The notes: a model not told the origin generated them from the letters alone. A stretch of DNA of 64,000 nt from Bacillus crepusculi (GCF_014764715.1 NZ_JACXXE010000004.1:62001-126000); one strand, 5' to 3'. Counted from the first letter of the stretch, positions 44,906-53,630 are shown. Made by a program: numbers and translations.

Positions 44906-44940
44906 GTGACCACTCGGTTTCCATTGTGACCATATGGTTT
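44906..44940. promoter_or_regulatory. twin operator of the TetR regulator
   Basis: Two 15-bp units, GTGACCACTCGGTTT and GTGACCATATGGTTT, start exactly 20 bp apart. The second contains the perfect palindrome ACCATATGGT. They cover the expected transcript start. Autorepression by the TetR protein is the natural reading. Confidence 0.6.
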
Positions 44941-44966
44941 TGCCGATTCGGAAAGGACTTATGAAG

Positions 44967-45833
44967 ATGAAAGAAAAGCAAGAAGAGATTTTGCGGGTTT
45001 CGAAGAAATTATTTTCACAAAAAGGCTATATGAGTGTGTCCATGCAGTCGATTGCGGATGCCTGTAAAATATCAAAAGCGTCTATTTATAAACTGTTTGA
45101 TTCAAAGGAAGAGCTTCTATTAGAACTGATTAAATATAATCAGCGCAAGATGAGGGAGATTTCCCACCTCATTCATTCAGAAACGACGCTGTCCAAAAAG
45201 GAAAAATTCACTAAGAAGATCAAGCTTGAGCTTGAAGAATTCAAAGAGAATCATAAATTTTTGAACATGCTGTCCTTCGAAGCATTTTCTCAGCATTCAC
45301 CTATTGTCAAAAAGCATTTGCGTGAGACACGCTCCATCATCATGCAGCGGCACAGAGACATTATTTTAAGCACATACGGTGAATCTGTTGCGCCTTATGT
45401 TTGGGATCTTGTGATTGTCCTCAATGGTTTAATGAGAGAAGTCATCTTAATGCTGGCAATTGAGCATAAGAACATTCAATTAGAAAATGCTGCCGAAATG
45501 ATCATTGGTGTGATGGACCGTGTATCAAAAAAGCCTTGCTCCATTGAGCCTGTGTTAACAGATGAGCTAATGGACTCTTATCTGCTTTCCTCACAAGAAG
45601 AATATGATGAAGAAAAACATGTCATCACGTACTTAACGAAGATCAAACAAGCACTTCATGCACTGTCAAACGGAGAAGAAAAGGACGATCTCCTCTCTGC
45701 GTTTGAGCTACTGAGTCAAGAATTATCAAAGGACCAACCGAGAACCTTTTTAATCAGCTCATTACTTGATTATTTAGGCAAAAACAGCGTTTTATCACAA
45801 AGCGTGTCACAGCTGAAAAGCATCATTTTATAG
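44967..45833 (+). CDS. TetR-family regulator (long form)
   Basis: A 288-residue protein: TetR helix-turn-helix (about 5-50, SMQSIADACKISKASIYKLFDSKEELL), a ligand domain and an additional C-terminal helical part of about 90 residues beyond the usual 190-200. The ATG at 44967 has AAAGGA nine bases ahead; the ATG six bases earlier is too close to it. 16 bp separate it from the efflux gene, which it probably represses together with itself. The extra C-terminal part is of unknown purpose. Confidence 0.85.
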   Translation: MKEKQEEILRVSKKLFSQKGYMSVSMQSIADACKISKASIYKLFDSKEELLLELIKYNQRKMREISHLIHSETTLSKKEKFTKKIKLELEEFKENHKFLNMLSFEAFSQHSPIVKKHLRETRSIIMQRHRDIILSTYGESVAPYVWDLVIVLNGLMREVILMLAIEHKNIQLENAAEMIIGVMDRVSKKPCSIEPVLTDELMDSYLLSSQEEYDEEKHVITYLTKIKQALHALSNGEEKDDLLSAFELLSQELSKDQPRTFLISSLLDYLGKNSVLSQSVSQLKSIIL

Positions 45834-45849
45834 ATAAAGAAGGGATAAC

Positions 45850-47280
45850 ATGAACCAATCAACAACATCGTATAATCGCCCTGTGATTGTTGGGATTTTT
45901 CTCGTTGGGGCATTCGTCGCGATTTTAAACCAAACGCTGCTCATTCCAGCGATCCCACATATCATGGAGGAATTCAATATTGATGTCAGCAAAGGGCAAT
46001 GGCTGACAACAGCCTTTATGCTGACAAACGGGATTCTCATCCCGATTACTGCCTTTTTAATAGAGAAATTTTCGAGTCGCGCTTTAGTTTTAACGGCGCT
46101 TAGCATTTTTACAGCAGGTACAGTTCTTGCTGCGTTTGCAACGAATTTCCCAGTGTTACTTGCAGCGCGAATTGTGCAGGCAGCCGGCGCAGGGATTTTA
46201 ATGCCGCTCATGCAAACCATCTTTTTGACCATTTTCCCGAAAGAAAAACGGGGGCAGGCCATGGGTATGGTTGGTCTTGTCATTTCTTTCGCACCAGCGC
46301 TTGGACCAACACTTGGCGGCTGGATTGTCGATTCCTTTAGTTGGAAATTCCTGTTCTATATTGTTCTGCCAATCGGTATCATTGATCTCATTCTTGCTTA
46401 TTTCTTAATGAAAAATGTCACGCAGCAAAGAGAAACACGTATCGATGTTTTATCCGTTATCCTGTCGTCCTTCGGTTTCGGCGGTTTACTGTACGGGTTT
46501 TCTAGTGTCGGATCATATGGATGGACGAGTGCGCCTGTCCTTATTTCGCTGATTGTCGGCGCCGTGAGCTTGTTCCTCTTTATTCTGCGTCAGTCGAATT
46601 TGGACAGACCGATGCTTGAGTTTGGTGTATTTAAGTTTGCTGTCTTTAGCTTAACAACCTTCCTCGGCATGCTCGTCTTTGCTTTACTGATTGGAACGGA
46701 GACCATTCTGCCGCTTTATACGCAGAATGTCAGAGGATTGTCTGCACTTGATACAGGGCTCATCTTGTTGCCAGGTGCGCTCTTTATGGGATTGCTATCA
46801 CCGATTATCGGAAGGATTTTTGATAAAGTCGGCGGAAGAGGACTGGCAATAGGCGGGTTTACGATATTAACGGTTACCTCCCTGCCATTTATGCTTCTAA
46901 GCCTTGATTCATCAATTGCTCTGATTACAATCGCCTACACGCTTCGCCTGATCGGAGTTGGGATGATCATGATGCCGCTGACAACAGCAGGTATTAACTC
47001 TTTACCACAGCATCTGATCCCGCATGGAACAGCGATGAATAACACGATGAGACAAATGGGCGGCTCGATTGGAACGGCTGTGCTTGTCTCTATTATGAGC
47101 AGCTCTGCCGCAAATGCAGAAATAGCTAATCCATTGAAATCAGCCGTTCATGGCATGAATACGTCATTTATCGTCTCTGGACTAATTGCGGTCATTGGAC
47201 TCGTTCTCACCTTTTTCTTAAAGGAAAAACGTGAGAATAAAGTGATGAAACAGGAGCTATCTTCCTCCTCTTCTTCATAA
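45850..47280 (+). CDS. MFS multidrug efflux transporter, DHA2 (14-helix) type
   Basis: A 476-residue proton-driven exporter of the EmrB/QacA group, close in kind to LmrB of B. subtilis. It has about fourteen helices, the motif-A loop region TAFMLTNGILIPITAFLIEKFSSR, motif C-like GPTLGGWIVDSFSWKFLFYI in helix 5, and a Ser-rich end. Efflux substrate unknown. It is the second gene of the TetR operon; its terminator has been split by an insertion element. Confidence 0.87.
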   Translation: MNQSTTSYNRPVIVGIFLVGAFVAILNQTLLIPAIPHIMEEFNIDVSKGQWLTTAFMLTNGILIPITAFLIEKFSSRALVLTALSIFTAGTVLAAFATNFPVLLAARIVQAAGAGILMPLMQTIFLTIFPKEKRGQAMGMVGLVISFAPALGPTLGGWIVDSFSWKFLFYIVLPIGIIDLILAYFLMKNVTQQRETRIDVLSVILSSFGFGGLLYGFSSVGSYGWTSAPVLISLIVGAVSLFLFILRQSNLDRPMLEFGVFKFAVFSLTTFLGMLVFALLIGTETILPLYTQNVRGLSALDTGLILLPGALFMGLLSPIIGRIFDKVGGRGLAIGGFTILTVTSLPFMLLSLDSSIALITIAYTLRLIGVGMIMMPLTTAGINSLPQHLIPHGTAMNNTMRQMGGSIGTAVLVSIMSSSAANAEIANPLKSAVHGMNTSFIVSGLIAVIGLVLTFFLKEKRENKVMKQELSSSSSS

Positions 47281-47282
47281 GA

Positions 47283-47292
47283 AAAAAAGAGC
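47283..47292 (+). terminator. left half of a split terminator
   Basis: AAAAAAGAGC, directly after the efflux gene stop. Its partner GCTCTTTTTT is at 48744-48753, beyond the insertion element. Together they form a ten-base perfect stem with a T run. Confidence 0.65.
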
Positions 47293-47332
47293 TCTGCATT
47301 GAAGTGACCCCCTAAATTTAGACGCGGGTTTT

Positions 47333-48148
47333 TTATGAGACAGCTTTCGAGGCATGAGTTCGATATTGTATCGGACTCATGCCTTTTAGTTTTGTCTTTA
47401 TACGTGTGTGATTGTAGTAATCAATATATTGTTCAAGTTCTTGCTTGAAGTGTTCGATGTTCTCAAATTTTTTTAGGTATAGAAATTCAGACTTTAAGAT
47501 ACCAAAAAAGTTCTCGATAACTGCGTTATCGTAACAGTTACCTTTTCGGGACATACTCTGTGTAATCCCACGCTTTTTTAAGGCGTGTCTATATTGCTTC
47601 ATTTGGTAATGCCATCCTTGATCAGAATGTATCATTGGTTTCTCATCTTCATCTAAACGGTTGAACGCCTGATGAAGCATCGTTGAGACGAGTGAATAAA
47701 CAGGTCTTGAACCGACTGTATAGGTAATGATTTCACCATTAAATAGATCTAATATGGGCGAAAGATAGAGCTTCTGACCAAATAACTTAAACTCCGTTAT
47801 ATCTGTGACCCATTTCTCATTTGGCCTATCAGCTTGAAAATGACGAGCCAATATATTAGGCGCTATTTTGTTCACTGTGCCTCTGTATGAACGATATTTC
47901 TTCACTCGGACCATGCATTTTAGCCCTAGAACTTTCATGATGCGCTGGACTTTTTTGTGATTTACCTTTTGTCCTCGGTTGATTAGTTCATCACGAATCC
48001 GGCGATATCCATAACGTCCTTGATGTTCCTGATAAATGGTTTGAATCATCTTTTTCAGTTCGACATCCTGATCAGGACGATCTAAATGCTTGATCAAGTA
48101 ATAGTAGGTACTGCGTGGAATACATGCGAGCTTAAGAAGTGATTTCAC
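47333..48148 (-). CDS. IS3-family transposase OrfB (DDE integrase core)
   Basis: A 271-residue protein with an N-terminal HTH_21-type region (YGYRRIRDELINRG) and the rve catalytic core. The acidic triad is seen in EKWVTDITEF, HSDQGWHY and NAVIENFFGILKSE. The GTG start alone would give OrfB, but the frame is open back to the slippery site, so the active product is normally the OrfAB fusion. Confidence 0.92.
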   Translation of the reverse strand: MKSLLKLACIPRSTYYYLIKHLDRPDQDVELKKMIQTIYQEHQGRYGYRRIRDELINRGQKVNHKKVQRIMKVLGLKCMVRVKKYRSYRGTVNKIAPNILARHFQADRPNEKWVTDITEFKLFGQKLYLSPILDLFNGEIITYTVGSRPVYSLVSTMLHQAFNRLDEDEKPMIHSDQGWHYQMKQYRHALKKRGITQSMSRKGNCYDNAVIENFFGILKSEFLYLKKFENIEHFKQELEQYIDYYNHTRIKTKLKGMSPIQYRTHASKAVS

Positions 48149-48174
48149 CGGATATTGATGCCTTAAATCATAGA

Positions 48175-48684
48175 CTACTTGCGCTTTGTCTTGTTTGGTG
48201 ATTGTTCCTTGTTTTGAACTAAGGCATTCAACTTTTTTAAATACTCATTTTCCATGCGCAAATGTTCTACTTCTGCCTGTAACGCTTCCATTGATCCTTT
48301 CGTTATTTCTTGTTTTCCAGTTTTCTTTTTCATAGACGGACGCCCCTTTTTCTTAGATTGAAGGGCGTCTACTCCTTGTGTTTCCAAGATGCGCTTCCAG
48401 TTCCAAAGCGTGGTATCAGAAGGCAGGTTAAAGAGTGCAGCTGTTTCCAAGATAGACGTCCCATGTTCATTCATATAATCAAGTAAGTCTAGTTTATATT
48501 GGACTGGATAATTTGTATATGACTTTGAAAAAGCTTTTTCGCCATGATATTGATACTTTCTGACCCAATATTGAAGTATGCTTTTGTGCACGCCAATCTG
48601 TTTTGCAATTCCAAGCAGGGGTTCGCGGTCAATGAGGTATCGTTTTACCGCTTTGATTTTATCTTCAATTGTAAATTTAGCCAA
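48175..48684 (-). CDS. IS3-family transposase OrfA
   Basis: A 169-residue DNA-binding protein with two helix-turn-helix units (GIAKQIGVHKSILQYWVRKY and SILETAALFNLPSDTTLWNWKR) and a C-terminal leucine-zipper coil (EALQAEVEHLRMENEYLKKL). The start is the TTG at 48684 with GGAGG ahead; the longer frame would cross the inverted repeat end. Confidence 0.9.
   Translation of the reverse strand: MAKFTIEDKIKAVKRYLIDREPLLGIAKQIGVHKSILQYWVRKYQYHGEKAFSKSYTNYPVQYKLDLLDYMNEHGTSILETAALFNLPSDTTLWNWKRILETQGVDALQSKKKGRPSMKKKTGKQEITKGSMEALQAEVEHLRMENEYLKKLNALVQNKEQSPNKTKRK
48232..48238 (-). promoter_or_regulatory. programmed -1 frameshift site of the IS
   Basis: The heptamer AAAAAAG in the frame TTA-AAA-AAG of orfA. 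After slipping one base back, the frame is open without interruption into orfB. Confidence 0.75.
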
Positions 48685-48743
48685 AAGAAAAGCACCTCCA
48701 AATGTTAGACTGTGTCTAATATTTGGGGTGCACTTCATCGCCG

Positions 48744-48753
48744 GCTCTTTTTT
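48744..48753 (+). terminator. right half of the split terminator
   Basis: GCTCTTTTTT, the partner of 47283-47292. See the left half. Confidence 0.65.
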
Positions 48754-48815
48754 CATATCATCCACCTATATCGTCCTCTCTGAAAATACATTTGTACTTC
48801 CAGTAAAGAAAATCC

Positions 48816-48844
48816 TTGATAATTTGAAGAAAAGAGTTGATAAT
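48816..48844 (+). promoter_or_regulatory. promoter of the aspartokinase gene
   Basis: TTGATA, 17 bp, GATAAT, 50 bp before the TTG start. No riboswitch or T-box is seen in the short leader. Confidence 0.55.
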
Positions 48845-48893
48845 AGAAACTATTCAATTTGTGAGAAAATTTTTACTATAGGAGATGTATGCA

Positions 48894-50270
48894 TTGAAGG
48901 TCGTTAAATTTGGTGGCAGTTCTCTTGCATCTGGCAAGCAGCTGCAAAAGGTATTTGACATTGTAACAGCAGATCCAGCTCGAAAAGCAGTCGTTGTTTC
49001 CGCACCAGGAAAACGGCATTCAACGGATACGAAGGTCACTGATCTGTTAATTAGCTGCGGTGAACAATATTTACGTTTAGGTGAAGCACAAGATTTACAG
49101 GAAGCCGTCATCAAGCGGTATGCCTCCATTGCTGATGAACTAGGCTTAGGCCATGACATTATTGACACCATCCGGCACGACCTAGACGCATTGCTCCAGG
49201 CTGATTCGTCTCATCCTGAGCGTTATCTTGATGCCATCAAAGCAAGTGGTGAAGATAATAACGCAAAGCTCATTGCCGCCTATTTCCGCCATCAAGGTGT
49301 CGAAGCCCACTATGTGAACCCTAAGGAAGCTGGTTTATTTGTGAGCGATGAGCCTGGCCAAGCGCAAGTCCTCCCAGAATCATATGATCATTTGTATAAA
49401 TTAAGAGAACGCTCTGGCATCATGATATTCCCTGGTTTTTTTGGCTTTAGTCTAGCGGGTGATATCGTCACCTTTTCCCGGAGTGGATCTGATATTACCG
49501 GCTCCATTTTGGCAAACGGGCTGAAGGCAGATGTTTATGAAAATTTTACAGATGTGGATGCTGTCTATGCCGTCAATCCAACAATTGTTCACGAGCCAAA
49601 GGAGATCACTGAGCTGACATACCGGGAAATGCGCGAGCTGTCCTATGCTGGTTTTTCTGTGTTCCATGATGAAGCACTCATTCCAGCTTTCCGGGCAGGC
49701 ATTCCTGTTCAGATTAAAAACACCAATAACCCAGCGGCCAAAGGTACAAAAATCGTGAATCAACGGGATCATACGAATGGACCTGTTGTTGGGATCGCCT
49801 CAGATCATAGATTTTGCAGCATTTATATCAGTAAATATTTGATGAACCGAGAAGTCGGCTTTGGACGTAAAGTGCTGCAAACGTTAGAGGAATATGGGCT
49901 TACGTATGAGCATGTCCCTTCTGGCATTGATGATATGAATATTATTTTAAGACAGGATCAGCTGGAGGAGCAGCATATTGAACAAGAGCTTTTAGATCGC
50001 TTAAAGCTCGTGCTGGATGCAGATGAAGTCATTTTAGAGCGGAATCTCTCCCTTATTATGGTCGTAGGAGAAGCGATGCGGCACAATGTTGGCACAACAG
50101 CGAGAGCGGCAAAGGCGTTGTCAAAAGCAAAGGTCAATATTGAGATGATCAATCAAGGCTCTTCAGAGGTCAGCATGATGTTTGGCGTCAAAGCAGCTCA
50201 AGAAAAAGAAGCCGTTCAGGCATTGTATGAGGAATTTTTCTCCATGTCTTCAGTACCTGTTTCTCTTTAA
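48894..50270 (+). CDS. yclM: aspartokinase III (YclM)
   Basis: A 458-residue monofunctional aspartokinase that phosphorylates aspartate at the head of the lysine/threonine/methionine pathway. The kinase part begins KFGGSSLASGKQ and has TFSRSGSDITGSILA and NFTDVDAVY; two ACT domains follow (from about 300), with VGEAMRHNVGTTARAAKALS in the second. In B. subtilis this isozyme (also called ThrD) responds to lysine plus threonine. The start is the TTG at 48894 with GGAG nine bases ahead, which gives the usual MKVVKFGG beginning; the ATG at 48885 is closer to the binding site. Confidence 0.95.
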   Translation: MKVVKFGGSSLASGKQLQKVFDIVTADPARKAVVVSAPGKRHSTDTKVTDLLISCGEQYLRLGEAQDLQEAVIKRYASIADELGLGHDIIDTIRHDLDALLQADSSHPERYLDAIKASGEDNNAKLIAAYFRHQGVEAHYVNPKEAGLFVSDEPGQAQVLPESYDHLYKLRERSGIMIFPGFFGFSLAGDIVTFSRSGSDITGSILANGLKADVYENFTDVDAVYAVNPTIVHEPKEITELTYREMRELSYAGFSVFHDEALIPAFRAGIPVQIKNTNNPAAKGTKIVNQRDHTNGPVVGIASDHRFCSIYISKYLMNREVGFGRKVLQTLEEYGLTYEHVPSGIDDMNIILRQDQLEEQHIEQELLDRLKLVLDADEVILERNLSLIMVVGEAMRHNVGTTARAAKALSKAKVNIEMINQGSSEVSMMFGVKAAQEKEAVQALYEEFFSMSSVPVSL

Positions 50271-50276
50271 CAAGCA

Positions 50277-50308
50277 GACTGCCCGATCTCAGGATCGGCA
50301 GTCTTTTT
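50277..50308 (+). terminator. terminator of the aspartokinase gene
   Basis: GACTGCC-GATC and GATC-GGCAGTC arms with one bulged C, then TTTTT. Confidence 0.85.
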
Positions 50309-50434
50309 AGTTCTCGCGCGATTCAAATGGTTTTGCGCATTAAAGTATATCTATTTCTCGTTTGATTTTGTATGATAGAGACAAATCAATTATCGTTCCG
50401 GCCTATGATCGGAGCTACAAGGAGTCCTAAAACA

Positions 50435-51280
50435 ATGCCTCGTCAACAACTATTAAAACAGTTTCGCAATTTTCATGATGCTTCTACAAGTATTTTAAAC
50501 ATGATGAGTCAATTCATTGATGTGAATACACTGTTTATTGCTAAAAACGATCAAAACACCAATCAGATTGTAAAGGTGCTAAATCATGACGAGCAGCTTC
50601 TTGAAGAAGGAGAAGAACTTCCTTACGAAAAGACATTCTGCAAACTGGCAATCGATCATCAGGATACACTTGTCATCCCTGATATTTCATTAGATGACCG
50701 CTCTAAATACTTAGAGGTCACAAAGCGGCTTCAAGGCGGCTCGTTCATTGGGGTTCCCATTGATTTTACAGATGGTACGAACTACGGAACGATTTGTGGA
50801 CTTGATCTAAGACCACAGCACTTTACAGAAGAGCACGTGTATATGTTTGAAACGATGGCTTCTTTATTAAGCTACGTCCTCGAACTCGACCGTGCCAACC
50901 GTCAGATTCAGCAATTATCTGTACCAATCGTACCTGTTGTTGACGGTGTCGCCGTGCTTCCTCTTCTTGGTGATATCGAAGAGACACGTGCTCAGCATAT
51001 TTTAGAAACCATTTTACAGGAAAGCTACAGGCTGTCGCTCTCTCATTTGGTCATTGATGTATCGGGAACAAAAAGCCTGAATGAACAAAGCATTCAATAT
51101 TTGGTCAGCTACGCACAAACGCTGAGACTTTTAGGGATTTCGGCTGTCTTAACAGGCATTAAGCAAGACCTTGCGCTGAGTGCGATCCAATCGAATATTT
51201 CCTTTAAAGATATCACGATTCGTAAAGATTTACCGCAAGCACTTGCTCATATCGGCTTAACGTTTACGAAAAATGAATAA
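50435..51280 (+). CDS. GAF-STAS protein, RsbR-like
   Basis: A 281-residue protein with a GAF sensor domain (about 12-150, GGSFIGVPIDFTDGTNYGTICGLD), a short coiled linker (LDRANRQIQQL) and a C-terminal STAS domain (163-278) of the RsbR kind (IVPVVDGVAVLPLLGDIEETRAQ). RsbR paralogues form the stressosome that controls SigB. Against RsbRA, the first phosphorylated threonine (Thr171) is Glu217 here and the second (Thr205) is Ser249. The start at 50435 has AAGGAG ahead. I know no exact B. subtilis counterpart; it lies next to the two-component genes yclJK. Confidence 0.82.
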   Translation: MPRQQLLKQFRNFHDASTSILNMMSQFIDVNTLFIAKNDQNTNQIVKVLNHDEQLLEEGEELPYEKTFCKLAIDHQDTLVIPDISLDDRSKYLEVTKRLQGGSFIGVPIDFTDGTNYGTICGLDLRPQHFTEEHVYMFETMASLLSYVLELDRANRQIQQLSVPIVPVVDGVAVLPLLGDIEETRAQHILETILQESYRLSLSHLVIDVSGTKSLNEQSIQYLVSYAQTLRLLGISAVLTGIKQDLALSAIQSNISFKDITIRKDLPQALAHIGLTFTKNE

Positions 51281-51294
51281 GCGATAATTCACCA

Positions 51295-51329
51295 AAAAGG
51301 GCTAAAATGATGTTCATTTTAGCCCTTTT
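51295..51329. terminator. two-way terminator, same stem as in the repeats
   Basis: AAAAGGGCTAAAATGA and TCATTTTAGCCCTTTT with a three-base loop, then CTTCT. Convergent genes end on both sides. The stem and the trailing TCTTCT are shared with the first hairpins of repeat copies A and B. Confidence 0.85.
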
Positions 51330-52746
51330 CTTCTGGAAACGGCAGTCGAATGGTAAATGTCGTTCCTTTGTTTTTTTCACTTTTCATATCAATATGCCCT
51401 TCATGCAGGTCCACAAGCTGCTTCACAATGGACAAGCCCAGTCCGTATTCTCCATACGGTGTATTCGTTCTTGAGATATCCGCTTTATAAAAACGTTCCC
51501 ATATGTGTTTGACTTCGTCTGGTGCGATGCCAATGCCTGTGTCTTCCACTTCAATGATCGTCTCTTGATTTTCTTGTTTTCCTCTTAAGGAAATACGGCC
51601 GCCTTCTGTGAATTGAATCGCGTTCTTTGTGATATTGACAAGGATTTGAATGAGCCTGTCATAATCTGCATAGACCTTTTGTTCAGGATCAACGTCCACG
51701 ATCAACTGATTGTTTTTCTCTTCAGCGATTCGGCTCAATTGCTCTTTAATCACTTCAAATGTGTCAATGAGTGGATAGTGAAATTTCTGAAGGGTAATTT
51801 GATTCGATCTGATTTTCTCATAATCCATATTTTCATTGACGAGGCGCAGCATACGTTTTGTCTCATCAGTGATTAAGGCATAGCATTTCTCTTTCTCTTC
51901 TGCGGACACATCTGCTGTGTTCAGCCATTCCACCAGTCCTCGAATCGTGGTCAGCGGTGTTTTCAATTCGTGAGACACATCCGCAATGAATTGGCGTCTG
52001 CGCTTTTCGAGCCGGTCAATTTCCTCTCTTGATCGCTGGAGGCGTTTCGCCATCATATTAAAATCCTCACCAAGTGTACCGATTTCATCAAGGTGTTTGT
52101 TTTCAAGATTGATGTTGTAATCACCTTGTGCAATCTTTTCAGTCGCCTCTCTCAACTTTTTGATGCGGTTCACATGAAATTTAGACAGGAACAGGCTGAG
52201 AATAAAGGTGATCGTCAGCGCCACAAATACGATGATATACAGATAACGATTCATCTGGGCGATGAGCTGTTCAGCGCCTTGAATCGGGGCAATAAGGACG
52301 ACTCCGCCCTTTAGCTTCCCACCCTCCATGACAGGGAGCGCCACAAGTGATGCCTCTTGATCAAGGCGACGTGAATCACTTCGCTTGACAATGATTTGCT
52401 CTCCTTTTGAGAGCTTGGTCCATAAATCCTTTGTGAGTAAAGCTTCATGCGGTAGCATCTCTTGCTGCTGAGACAGAACATCTCCTTTTTCATCAAACAC
52501 GAAAAAACGAATTTGTCTTGTCGAGAGAATATCTTCAAATGGACGCAGACGGAAGGTCATCTCATTTTTAGGCAGTTGTTTAAAATTCTGCAAAATTTCA
52601 TTCCCATAGGAGCTCATTTCATCCACTCTGTTTTGATAGGCAATATCTTTCACAAAATGAGATAGAAGGGTGCTGATAATCATAATGGCGATGAGCAATA
52701 ATCCGAGGTGGCTGATCAGCAGCTGATAAAAATATTTAATCTTCAT
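51319..52746 (-). CDS. yclK: YclK, sensor histidine kinase
   Basis: A 475-residue kinase: membrane helices near 10-30 and 168-190, an extracellular sensor of about 135 residues between them, HAMP (about 190-245), HisKA with His259 in FIADVSHELKTPL, and an HATPase domain with NITKNAIQF (N box), EDTGIGI (G1) and GLGLSIVKQL (G2). It is cotranscribed and overlaps yclJ by 11 bp. In B. subtilis the pair is induced by ResD under oxygen limitation. The signal is unknown. Confidence 0.92.
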   Translation of the reverse strand: MKIKYFYQLLISHLGLLLIAIMIISTLLSHFVKDIAYQNRVDEMSSYGNEILQNFKQLPKNEMTFRLRPFEDILSTRQIRFFVFDEKGDVLSQQQEMLPHEALLTKDLWTKLSKGEQIIVKRSDSRRLDQEASLVALPVMEGGKLKGGVVLIAPIQGAEQLIAQMNRYLYIIVFVALTITFILSLFLSKFHVNRIKKLREATEKIAQGDYNINLENKHLDEIGTLGEDFNMMAKRLQRSREEIDRLEKRRRQFIADVSHELKTPLTTIRGLVEWLNTADVSAEEKEKCYALITDETKRMLRLVNENMDYEKIRSNQITLQKFHYPLIDTFEVIKEQLSRIAEEKNNQLIVDVDPEQKVYADYDRLIQILVNITKNAIQFTEGGRISLRGKQENQETIIEVEDTGIGIAPDEVKHIWERFYKADISRTNTPYGEYGLGLSIVKQLVDLHEGHIDMKSEKNKGTTFTIRLPFPEEKG

Positions 52747-53428
52747 CGAACTTATACCCTACGCCCCACACTGTATACAAAAAGGGCTTTGACCCGTCCC
52801 CAATTTTTTGGCGCAGCCGTTTAATATGAACATCTACCGTTCGTTCATCTCCATAAAATTGATATCCCCAAATTTGTTCAAGCAATTGCTCGCGCGAAAA
52901 TACTTGCCGAGGATGCTGAATAAAAAAGCACAGCAGATCGTATTCCTTTGGCGTGAGGTTCTCAATCCGCTCTCCATCCAGAAAAACTTCCCTCGTTTTC
53001 TTATCCAACTGAAAATGTGCTGTCTCCAGTCGTTCGCCCTCTCTCGCCTTTTCTTGAGTAGTTGTATGAGCAAAGCGTCGTTTCACCGCTTTAATTCTTG
53101 CCATCAAGGTCAGCGGACTAAAGGGCTTTGTGACATAATCATCTGCCCCAAGATCAAAACCAAGCACCTGATCAGATTCGGTTTCCTTTGCTGTCAGCAT
53201 GATAATTGGAACATCACTGATCTGGCGTACCTTTTGACAAATGGTCAGACCATCCATCGAAGGAAGCATGACATCTAAGATGAGAAGATCCCAATCCTCC
53301 TCTTGCTTGAATCGATTCAGTCCTTCTAGTCCATCCTGGACGAATTCCGCTTGAAATCCCTCTCGTTGAAAAAACATATCTGTCATTGTACAAACGCTCT
53401 GATTGTCTTCAATCATTAATATTTTCAT
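52736..53428 (-). CDS. yclJ: YclJ, OmpR-family response regulator
   Basis: A 230-residue regulator. The receiver domain has the acidic pair IEDN and the phosphorylated Asp52 in LILDVMLPSMDG, then the Lys in YVTKPFSP. A winged helix of the OmpR type follows (ENLTPKEYDLLCFFIQHPRQVFSREQLLEQIWG, as a loop-helix region). The second of two adjacent ATGs is chosen because GGAGG is too close to the first. Confidence 0.93.
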   Translation of the reverse strand: MKILMIEDNQSVCTMTDMFFQREGFQAEFVQDGLEGLNRFKQEEDWDLLILDVMLPSMDGLTICQKVRQISDVPIIMLTAKETESDQVLGFDLGADDYVTKPFSPLTLMARIKAVKRRFAHTTTQEKAREGERLETAHFQLDKKTREVFLDGERIENLTPKEYDLLCFFIQHPRQVFSREQLLEQIWGYQFYGDERTVDVHIKRLRQKIGDGSKPFLYTVWGVGYKFDED

Positions 53429-53604
53429 CATCAGCCTCCGCTGTTGCCATTGTTTTTCTTTATGTAGCTTTATTTTACATGTTCTTTCTCAAATCTCAAT
53501 TGGATTCATACGATTTCATGAACTTATCATGCTTTGGTCATCTTTTATTCATACTTTTTGATGGGGTTGGACGCTGAAGTGAACCACATTGATTTTTGTG
53601 ATGC

Positions 53605-53630
53605 AAAAAAGCTCATCTTGATGGATGAGC
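53605..53630 (-). terminator. terminator of the yxe operon
   Basis: GCTCATC and GATGAGC arms with a six-base loop and six T on the minus strand, just after the yxeQ stop. Confidence 0.85.

Larger units (their letters stand above)
47300..48737 (-). mobile_element. IS3-family insertion sequence (IS150 group)
   Basis: A 1,438-bp element with imperfect inverted ends: TGAAGTGACCCCCTAAATTT at the left and TGAAGTGCACCCCAAATATT read inwards from the right. It encodes orfA and orfB on the minus strand with a slippery site between them. No frame is broken, so it could be active. I see no clear target duplication at the two sides (CAT left, TCG right). Confidence 0.88.

Noticed and set aside
48684-48765. 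Longer start for IS OrfA
   Set aside because: It would begin outside the element, beyond its inverted end.
48766-48893. Lysine riboswitch or T-box before the aspartokinase gene
   Set aside because: The leader is too short and lacks the conserved elements of either.
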